NCBI RefSeq assembly: GCF_001469165.1
Contig: NZ_JABX01000007.1
Location: 62,001 to 126,000 of the forward strand
Direction: 5' to 3'
From: Thiohalocapsa sp. ML1
GTDB lineage: Bacteria > Pseudomonadota > Gammaproteobacteria > Chromatiales > Chromatiaceae
DNA length: 64,000 bases
In this document: one piece after another, positions 57,406 through 64,000 of the stretch
Position numbering within the stretch: position 1 is the first letter of the stretch
Layout of the letters: each line of letters begins with the position of its first letter
Translations under genes and position numbers: made by a program
The notes under the pieces: model-generated
Seen by the model: the letters and a program-made list of their open reading frames with translations, nothing else
What the model was told of the DNA's origin: nothing
Databases searched by the model: none

Positions 57406-57924
57406 ATCGCTGCATCAAAACGTAACCGCGTCAACGAGGAGATCACGGCATCCGAGATCCGCCTGATCGGCGCGGAAGGAGACCAGATCGGCGTCCTGAC
57501 CCTGCGCGCCGCCCTTGAGCGGGCGGAAGCGGAAGGCATGGACCTGGTGGAGATCGTGCCCACCGCGGAGCCGCCGGTCTGCCGCCTGATGGACTTCGGG
57601 CGTTTTCTGTTCGATCAGAAGAAGAAAAAGTCCGAGGCGCGCAAGAAGCAGAAACAGGTGCAGGTGAAGGAGGTCAAGTTCCGCCCCGGCACCGACATCG
57701 GCGACTACCAGGTCAAGCTGCGCAACCTGCAGCGGTTTCTGCACGAGGGCGACAAGGCCAAGGTCACCATGCGCTTTCGCGGTCGCGAGCACGCGCACCG
57801 GGAGCTCGGGCTCGAGCTGCTGCGGCGGGTCGAGACCGACCTCGCCGACATCAGCATCGTCGAGCAGCAGCCGCAGATGGAGGGCCGGCAGATGGTGATG
57901 GTGCTCGGCCCGCGGAAGAAATAG
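57406..57924 (+). CDS. infC: Translation initiation factor IF-3 with an AUC start
   Basis: This 172-aa protein is full length for IF-3 when started at the ATC codon at 57406, 6 bp after the strong RBS gggaggagc; no ATG, GTG or TTG gives the canonical N-terminus ([20 protein letters not shown]). The C-terminal domain ([36 protein letters not shown]) is intact. Rare start codons (ATT, ATC, ATA) on infC are a known autoregulatory device, because IF-3 rejects them and so represses its own synthesis. An in-frame ATG at 57334 is not used; it precedes the RBS. Confidence 0.93.
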   Translation: MAASKRNRVNEEITASEIRLIGAEGDQIGVLTLRAALERAEAEGMDLVEIVPTAEPPVCRLMDFGRFLFDQKKKKSEARKKQKQVQVKEVKFRPGTDIGDYQVKLRNLQRFLHEGDKAKVTMRFRGREHAHRELGLELLRRVETDLADISIVEQQPQMEGRQMVMVLGPRKK

Positions 57925-58092
57925 CGCCTCCCCACGCGCTCGGCCGCGCCCCGCTCAACAGGGGTGTGCGCCGCAGTATCCCGCCCCTGGCGGGACGACC
58001 GAACGGCCGCAGGCAGCGCGGCCATACAACCAGCAGCCGCCGGGTCAAGGGCTTCCGGCTGCCGCATCAAATAATCCAGACGGAGAACCAAA

Positions 58093-58290
58093 ATGCCCAA
58101 GATCAAGACCAACCGCGGCGCGGCGAAGCGGTTTTCCCGCACCGCCGCCGGCGGGTTCAAGCGTAATGCGTCGCATCGGCGCCACATCCTGACCAAAAAG
58201 GCCACCAAGCGGAAGCGTCATCTGCGCGGCCCGCAGGTGCTGCACAAGTCCGACGTGCGTGCCGCCCGTCGCATGATCCCTTACTGCTGA
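58093..58290 (+). CDS. rpmI: Ribosomal protein L35
   Basis: This 65-aa basic protein ([20 protein letters not shown] ... [15 protein letters not shown]) is full length for bL35. It is preceded by a 168-bp infC-rpmI spacer, which in related bacteria contains the L20-binding control site; a specific pseudoknot was not traced here. It lies 19 bp before rplT. Confidence 0.97.
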   Translation: MPKIKTNRGAAKRFSRTAAGGFKRNASHRRHILTKKATKRKRHLRGPQVLHKSDVRAARRMIPYC

Positions 58291-58309
58291 GCGCCGGAGG
58301 TCCAGTTAC

Positions 58310-58666
58310 ATGGCACGCGTCAAACGGGGCGTCATCGCGCACGCCCGCCACAAGAAGATCCTCGACGAGGCTAAGGGCTACTACGGTGCCCGCAGCAAGG
58401 TGTTCCGCGTTGCGAAGCAGGCGGTCATCAAGGCCGGCCAGTACGCCTATCGCGATCGTCGGCAGCGCAAGCGCGATTTCCGCGCGCTGTGGATCCAGCG
58501 CATCAACGCCGCCGCGCGCATGAACGGTCTGTCCTACAGCCGGTTCATGGACGGGCTGAACAAGGCCGGCATCGACATGGATCGCAAGGTGCTCGCCGAG
58601 ATCGCCTACGCCGACGATGCGGCCTTTGCCGCCATCGCCGAGCAGGCGAAGGCCGCCTTGGCTTAA
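58310..58666 (+). CDS. rplT: Ribosomal protein L20
   Basis: This 118-aa bL20 ([20 protein letters not shown] ... [20 protein letters not shown]) is full length. It is an early assembly protein of the 50S subunit and a translational repressor of its own operon in relatives. A heptamer-type hairpin with a T-run follows. Confidence 0.97.
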   Translation: MARVKRGVIAHARHKKILDEAKGYYGARSKVFRVAKQAVIKAGQYAYRDRRQRKRDFRALWIQRINAAARMNGLSYSRFMDGLNKAGIDMDRKVLAEIAYADDAAFAAIAEQAKAALA

Positions 58667-58674
58667 GTCAGGTG

Positions 58675-59781
<1,107 letters not shown>

Positions 59782-59847
59782 CCGACAACATCTTAGCGCC
59801 CGCCGGCACGCACCGGCGCGCCGCGCGCCCTCATCGGAGACCGATCG

Positions 59848-62226
59848 ATGCGCTTCAGCGAAGCCTGGCTGCGCGAATGGGTGGACCCGCCGCTCGACAC
59901 CCAAGCCCTTACCGATCAACTCAGCCTGTCCGGGCTCGAGGTGGACGCCGTAGAGCCGGCCGCGCCCGCGTTCAGCGGCGTCGTCGTCGGCCACGTGCAG
60001 AGCGTCGCGCCACACCCGGACGCCGAGAAGCTCCGCGTCTGCCAGGTGGACTTGGGCGATGGTGAGCCCATCGGCATCGTCTGCGGCGCCGCCAACGTCG
60101 CGGCCGGCCAGCGCGTGCCGGTGGCGACCGTCGGTGCCAGATTGCCCGGCGACTTCAAGATCAAGCGCGCGAAGCTCCGCGGCGTCGAGTCCAACGGCAT
60201 GATCTGCTCGGCCTCCGAGCTCGGCCTTGCCGAGAGCTCGGCCGGCATTCTGGTGCTGCCGGCGGACGCCCCGGTGGGCGAGGACTTCCGTGCCTTCCTC
60301 GCGCTCGACGACCACTGCATCGAGCTCGACCTGACGCCGGACCGGGCCGATTGCCTGAGCGTTGCCGGCGTCGCCCGCGACGTCGGCGTGCTGAACCGCG
60401 TCGCGGTGCGCGAGCCGCGCATCGAGCCCGTTCCCGCGGGCAGCGACGACCGCGTCGACGTCACGCTCGCCGCCCCGGCCGCCTGCCCGCGCTACCTCTG
60501 CCGCGTGCTGCGCGGCATCGACCCGCGGGCGCCGACGCCGCTCTGGATGCAGGAGCGCCTGCGCCGCAGTGGGCTTCGGCCCATCAGCGTTGCCGTGGAC
60601 GTCACCAACTACGTGCTGCTGGAGCTGGGCCAGCCGATGCACGCCTTCGATCTCGCCAAGCTCGATGGCGGCATCGAGGTGCGCATGGCCCGCGACGGCG
60701 AGGAACTGGCCCTGTTGAACGGCGACACCGCTCGGCTGCGCGCCGACAGCCTGGTCATTGCCGATGCAAAGCGCGCCGTGGCGCTGGCCGGCATCATGGG
60801 CGGGGCCGACAGCGCCGTCGGCGACGCCACCCGCGATCTGCTGCTGGAAAGCGCCTTCTTCGCACCCGCCGCCATCAGCGGCAAGGCCCGTAGCTACGGG
60901 CTGCACACCGACTCCTCGCATCGCTTCGAGCGCGGCGTGGACCCGACCCGCTGCGTGCTCGCCATGGAGCGCGCGACCGCGCTGCTGCAAGGCATCGCCG
61001 GGGGCACGGCCGGTCCGGTGGTGGCCGCGGTGTCCGAGCCGGACCTGCCGCTGCCGCCGACGCTGCACCTGCGCCGCGCCCGCATCGCGCAGGTGCTCGG
61101 GCTCGCGTTCGACGACGCCGCCGTCACGGATATCCTGAGCCGGCTCGGCATGACGCTTACCGCCGTCGGGGACGGCTGGCAGGTAACGCCGCCACCGGCG
61201 CGCTTCGACGTGCAGTTGGAGGTCGACGTCATCGCCGAGCTCGGCCGCGTGCACGGCTACGACCGCATCCCGGTGACGCATGCGCGCTCCGCCGCGGCGA
61301 CCCGCGCCCCGTTGGAAATGGCCTACGATCCGCAGCGCTCGCGCCGGCTCTTGCTCGACCGCGGCTACTACGAGGCCGTCACCTACAGCTTCGTGAGCCC
61401 GGAGCTGCAGCGCCTCGTGGACCCGGACGCCGCGCCGCTGGCGCTGGCGAACCCGCTGTCCGCGGAGCTCTCGGTGATGCGCACGAGCCTCTGGACCGGA
61501 CTGCTCCAAGCGCTGCGCCAGAATCTGGCGCGGCAGCAGACGCGGGTGCGGCTGTTCGAGTCCGGGCTGCGCTTCCGTCAGGCTGGTGCCGAGCTCATGC
61601 AGGAGCCCATGCTCGCCGGCGCGATCGTCGGCCCGGTGCTGCCGGAGCAATGGGGTGCCGTGGGCGCCGATGCCGACCTGTTCGACCTGAAGGCCGATGT
61701 CGAGGCGCTGCTCGCGGCCGCCGGCTGTGCCGGCGAGGTGGCCTGGACCGCCGCGGCGCACCCGGCGCTGCATCCGGGGCAGAGCGCGCGCATCGAGCGC
61801 GCGGGCAAGCCGGTCGGCTGGCTCGGCAGCATCCACCCGTCACTGGCCGCAGCACTGGACCTCCCGGTGAGCGTGCAGTTGTTCGAGCTCGACACCTCCG
61901 CCTTGAGCGGGGCACCGCGACCGGCGTTCGCACCGCTGTCAAAGTTTCCATCCATCCGCCGAGACCTCGCCATCGTCGTCGATCGCACGGTGACTTTCGC
62001 CCGCATTGAGGACAGCGTCCGGTCTGCTGCCGGCGATCTGCTGCGGGAACTGGTCCTATTCGACATCTATGTCGGCGAGAAAGTAGATTCCAGTCGAAAA
62101 AGCATTGCCTTGGGATTGATTTTACAGGCGACTTCTCAGACACTTACCGACGATGAGGTGGCGGCGGTCACGGCGCGCGTGCTGGATGCCCTGCGCGCCG
62201 ATGTGAACGCGCAGTTGCGCACCTGA
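59848..62226 (+). CDS. pheT: Phenylalanyl-tRNA synthetase beta subunit
   Basis: This 792-aa protein has the N-terminal tRNA-binding domain (FSGVVVGHVQSVAPHPDAEK), the B3/B4 editing region (SYGLHTDSSHRFERGVDPTR), the B5 domain (about 400-470) and the C-terminal FDX-ACB domain (FAPLSKFPSIRRDLAIVVDR ... VTARVLDALRADVNAQLRT). Its length is standard. It is 66 bp after pheS and 70 bp before ihfA. Confidence 0.97.
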   Translation: MRFSEAWLREWVDPPLDTQALTDQLSLSGLEVDAVEPAAPAFSGVVVGHVQSVAPHPDAEKLRVCQVDLGDGEPIGIVCGAANVAAGQRVPVATVGARLPGDFKIKRAKLRGVESNGMICSASELGLAESSAGILVLPADAPVGEDFRAFLALDDHCIELDLTPDRADCLSVAGVARDVGVLNRVAVREPRIEPVPAGSDDRVDVTLAAPAACPRYLCRVLRGIDPRAPTPLWMQERLRRSGLRPISVAVDVTNYVLLELGQPMHAFDLAKLDGGIEVRMARDGEELALLNGDTARLRADSLVIADAKRAVALAGIMGGADSAVGDATRDLLLESAFFAPAAISGKARSYGLHTDSSHRFERGVDPTRCVLAMERATALLQGIAGGTAGPVVAAVSEPDLPLPPTLHLRRARIAQVLGLAFDDAAVTDILSRLGMTLTAVGDGWQVTPPPARFDVQLEVDVIAELGRVHGYDRIPVTHARSAAATRAPLEMAYDPQRSRRLLLDRGYYEAVTYSFVSPELQRLVDPDAAPLALANPLSAELSVMRTSLWTGLLQALRQNLARQQTRVRLFESGLRFRQAGAELMQEPMLAGAIVGPVLPEQWGAVGADADLFDLKADVEALLAAAGCAGEVAWTAAAHPALHPGQSARIERAGKPVGWLGSIHPSLAAALDLPVSVQLFELDTSALSGAPRPAFAPLSKFPSIRRDLAIVVDRTVTFARIEDSVRSAAGDLLRELVLFDIYVGEKVDSSRKSIALGLILQATSQTLTDDEVAAVTARVLDALRADVNAQLRT

Positions 62227-62296
62227 GCCCAACCGCTTTGCGGCTTCGCGCCACGTTCCCCGAGTTTGAGCGCACCGGACTTGCAACGAGACAGTT

Positions 62297-62596
62297 ATGG
62301 CATTGACGAAGGCAGACATGGCCGAGCACCTGTACGAAGAGCTCGGGCTCAACAAGCGCGAGGCGAAAGAGGTCGTCGAGTCCTTCTTTGAGGAGATTCG
62401 CACTGCCTTGGAGAACGGCGAGCAGGTGAAGCTGTCCGGCTTCGGCAACTTCGATCTGCGCCAAAAGAAGCAGCGCCCCGGACGCAATCCCAAGACGGGT
62501 GAGGAGATCCCCATCACGGCCCGCCGCGTGGTGACCTTCCGCCCAGGTCAAAAGCTGAAGTCGCGGGTCGAAGCTTATGCCGGACTCGACCGATAG
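62297..62596 (+). CDS. ihfA: Integration host factor alpha subunit
   Basis: This 99-aa DNA-bending protein ([20 protein letters not shown]) has the conserved beta arms with [20 protein letters not shown] and the helical N-terminus. It forms the IHF heterodimer with IhfB. Its last 20 bp overlap the merR start. The pheT-ihfA-merR order is standard in gammaproteobacteria. Confidence 0.97.
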   Translation: MALTKADMAEHLYEELGLNKREAKEVVESFFEEIRTALENGEQVKLSGFGNFDLRQKKQRPGRNPKTGEEIPITARRVVTFRPGQKLKSRVEAYAGLDR

Positions 62597-62945
62597 CGTC
62601 GACGATCTGCCGCCGATTCCCGGCAAACGCTATTTCACCATTGGTGAGGTCAGCGAGCTCTGTGACGTGAAGCCGCATGTGCTGCGTTACTGGGAACAGG
62701 AGTTTCCGCAGCTAAAACCCGTGAAGCGCCGCGGTAACCGCCGCTACTATCAGCGCCACGACGTGGTCACCGTCCGCCAGATCCGCTCGCTGCTGTACGA
62801 ACAGGGCTTTACCATCGGCGGTGCGCGCCAGCAGCTCTCCGGCGAGACCGCCAAGCACGACAGCTCCCAAAGCCACCAGATCATCCGTCAGATGCGCCTG
62901 GAGCTGGAGGACCTGCTGCATGACCTGAAGCGCCGCTCGCACTGA
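62577..62945 (+). CDS. MerR-family transcriptional regulator
   Basis: This 122-aa protein has a winged-helix N-terminus ([40 protein letters not shown]) and a short helical C-terminal dimerisation segment ([20 protein letters not shown]), without a metal-binding cysteine set. This small MerR-like protein always follows ihfA in relatives; its targets are unknown. Confidence 0.93.
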   Translation: MPDSTDSVDDLPPIPGKRYFTIGEVSELCDVKPHVLRYWEQEFPQLKPVKRRGNRRYYQRHDVVTVRQIRSLLYEQGFTIGGARQQLSGETAKHDSSQSHQIIRQMRLELEDLLHDLKRRSH

Positions 62946-62953
62946 GACGCGCG

Positions 62954-62982
62954 TTGATGTGCCGGCGCGACCCTCGTATACT
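62954..62982 (+). promoter_or_regulatory. Promoter of tRNA-Pro
   Basis: ttgatg (62954-62959), a 17-bp spacer and tatact (62977-62982), 9 bp before the tRNA. Confidence 0.75.
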
Positions 62983-62991
62983 GGCCGGCTT

Positions 62992-63068
62992 CCGGGCGTA
63001 GCGCAGTCTGGTAGCGCACCACAATGGGGTTGTGGGGGTCGCAGGTTCGAATCCTGCCGCCCGGACCA
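62992..63068 (+). tRNA. tRNA-Pro (GGG)
   Basis: 77 nt: acceptor ccgggcg/cgcccgg, D stem gcgc/gcgc, anticodon stem ccaca/tgtgg with loop at-ggg-gt (anticodon GGG), T-arm ggttcgaatcc, discriminator A and encoded CCA. Confidence 0.95.
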
Positions 63069-63078
63069 AGCAAACAAG

Positions 63079-63114
63079 AACGCGGCATGGCGTGCGCCAT
63101 CGCCGCGTTTTTTT
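63079..63114 (+). terminator. Rho-independent terminator after tRNA-Pro
   Basis: aacgcggc-atggcg pairs with cgccat-n-gccgcgtt (14 bp with one bulge), followed by seven T. Confidence 0.85.
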
Positions 63115-63192
63115 GTGCCCTCGGCGCACGCACCTGTGTCGGACGCCTGCACGTCGCGGGGAATCAGAGCCCAGTGCCGGGGTCCATGAGGC

Positions 63193-64000
63193 ATGTCCGA
63201 GAGCGTTGCGCATTCGCAAGACCCGTCAGCCACGGCCAGCGGCGCGCTGATCCGCGTCCGGGGGCTGGTGCAGGGCGTGGGCTTTCGGCCCAACGTGTGG
63301 CGGCTGGCGCAAGCGCTCGGGCTCGCCGGCAGTGTGCGCAACGACGGCGACGGCGTGCTGATCCGGGCTTGGGGAGAGCCCGAAGCCCTCGCCGAGCTGT
63401 GCCGGCAGGTCTGCGACGATGCACCGCCGCTCGCGCGCATTGACGCGCTGGAACGCTCCGATTGGGATGGGGCAGGGCGGAGCGACGACTTCGTCATCGA
63501 GCACAGCGCCACCACGTCCGTGCACACGGGTGTCGTGCCGGACGCTGCCACCTGCCAGGCGTGCCTGCGGGAGATCCAAGACCCCGGCGATCGCCGCCAT
63601 CGCTACCCGTTCACGAACTGCACCCATTGCGGGCCCAGGCTCAGCATCGTCCGCGCGATCCCGTATGATCGGGCGAACACCAGCATGAGCGTGTTTCCGA
63701 TGTGCCCGGACTGCGAGCGCGAGTACCGCGATCCGTCCGACCGGCGCTTCCACGCTCAACCGAATGCCTGCCCCGTCTGCGGACCGCGGGTGTGGCTCGA
63801 GCGGGCGGATGGCACGCCGCTCGATCCGGCCCGGGAGGGCGCGGTGGACCCCATCGCGGCGGCGAGCCGGCTCCTGGCCGCCGGTCGCATCGTCGCGCTC
63901 AAGGGCATCGGCGGTTTTCATCTCGCCTGCGATGCGACCGACGCCGACGCCGTCGCGGAGCTCCGGCGGCGCAAGGGCCGCTATGCGAAGCCGCTCGCGC
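63193..64000 (+). CDS. hypF: Carbamoyltransferase HypF, N-terminal part (continues past window)
   Basis: The frame is open from the ATG at 63193 to the right edge (269 codons). It starts with the acylphosphatase-like domain ([20 protein letters not shown], residues about 18-100). The two HypF zinc fingers follow ([11 protein letters not shown] ... [22 protein letters not shown] ... [11 protein letters not shown]). The Sua5/YrdC domain begins at [20 protein letters not shown]. HypF with HypE makes the cyanide ligand of [NiFe] hydrogenase, so hydrogenase maturation genes probably lie beyond. Confidence 0.95.
   Translation, partial: MSESVAHSQDPSATASGALIRVRGLVQGVGFRPNVWRLAQALGLAGSVRNDGDGVLIRAWGEPEALAELCRQVCDDAPPLARIDALERSDWDGAGRSDDFVIEHSATTSVHTGVVPDAATCQACLREIQDPGDRRHRYPFTNCTHCGPRLSIVRAIPYDRANTSMSVFPMCPDCEREYRDPSDRRFHAQPNACPVCGPRVWLERADGTPLDPAREGAVDPIAAASRLLAAGRIVALKGIGGFHLACDATDADAVAELRRRKGRYAKPLA

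Overview
The window is a GC-rich gammaproteobacterial chromosome segment. The order thrS-infC-rpmI-rplT-pheS-pheT-ihfA-merR-tRNA-Pro (55-63 kb) and the bioB-F-H-C-D operon are typical of Gammaproteobacteria. The mixture of Rpn/DUF2887 and Uma2 nucleases, an Mrp-like antiporter set, DUF5132/HMA2 genes, a persulfide dioxygenase and hypF suggests a purple sulfur bacterium or relative (Chromatiales). That placement is inference from gene content, not from a marker gene.

Layout. 0-13 kb is an eroded accessory region. It holds three near-identical copies of an Rpn/DUF2887 gene (two complete, one 5'-truncated) whose EGRE tandem tract contains 3, 5 or 7 units, a second Rpn/DUF4351 gene broken by an 8-bp tandem duplication, a frameshifted P-loop NTPase, toxin-antitoxin genes (DUF433/DUF5615, an antitoxin with a truncated PIN toxin, an AbiEii-like pair) and a 939-aa membrane/WD40 protein. 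13-20 kb has an orphan ParA/MobD-like ATPase and a four-gene minus-strand Mrp/complex I-like antiporter cluster. 20-24 kb is repeat-rich, with a 2OG-Fe(II) oxygenase, a Uma2 nuclease and a truncated IS1634-type transposase.

24-26.7 kb (minus) carries hvfA-hvfB-hvfC, a predicted copper-binding RiPP metallophore operon, with DUF5132 and HMA2 genes downstream. Then come DUF1841, nth and a DUF29 fragment. At 28.75-29.63 kb an AT-richer two-gene segment (HEPN protein plus partner) ends in a good candidate integron attC site and looks like an isolated integron cassette without an integrase.

30-41 kb is mostly housekeeping: biotin synthesis without bioA, dacB, a PDZ-less HtrA-like lipoprotein, and a flavoprotein/DUF1365/cyclopropane-synthase operon, then a sirtuin remnant. 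41-45 kb has a membrane protein and a MoxR/VWA pair. 45.6-47.4 kb has an ETHE1-like persulfide dioxygenase and an amidohydrolase. 47.7-55.0 kb is a compact five-gene plus-strand island: Trypco1 protein, trypsin-like protease, MoxR AAA+ ATPase, a 1104-aa protein with a SAV_2336-like N-terminus and a formylglycine-generating-enzyme-like (FGE-like) C-terminus, and a separate FGE-like paralogue. It resembles computationally predicted protease/MoxR conflict systems. Both FGE-like domains lack the first catalytic cysteine. 55-64 kb is the conserved translation operon, two tRNAs and the start of hypF.

Intergenic regions carry recurring short-period elements. Heptamer-based hairpins (gggccaa/ttggccc type) lie near 37.2, 42.6, 47.5 and 58.7 kb. 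Hexamer gggatc-type tracts and several strong palindromes are also present.
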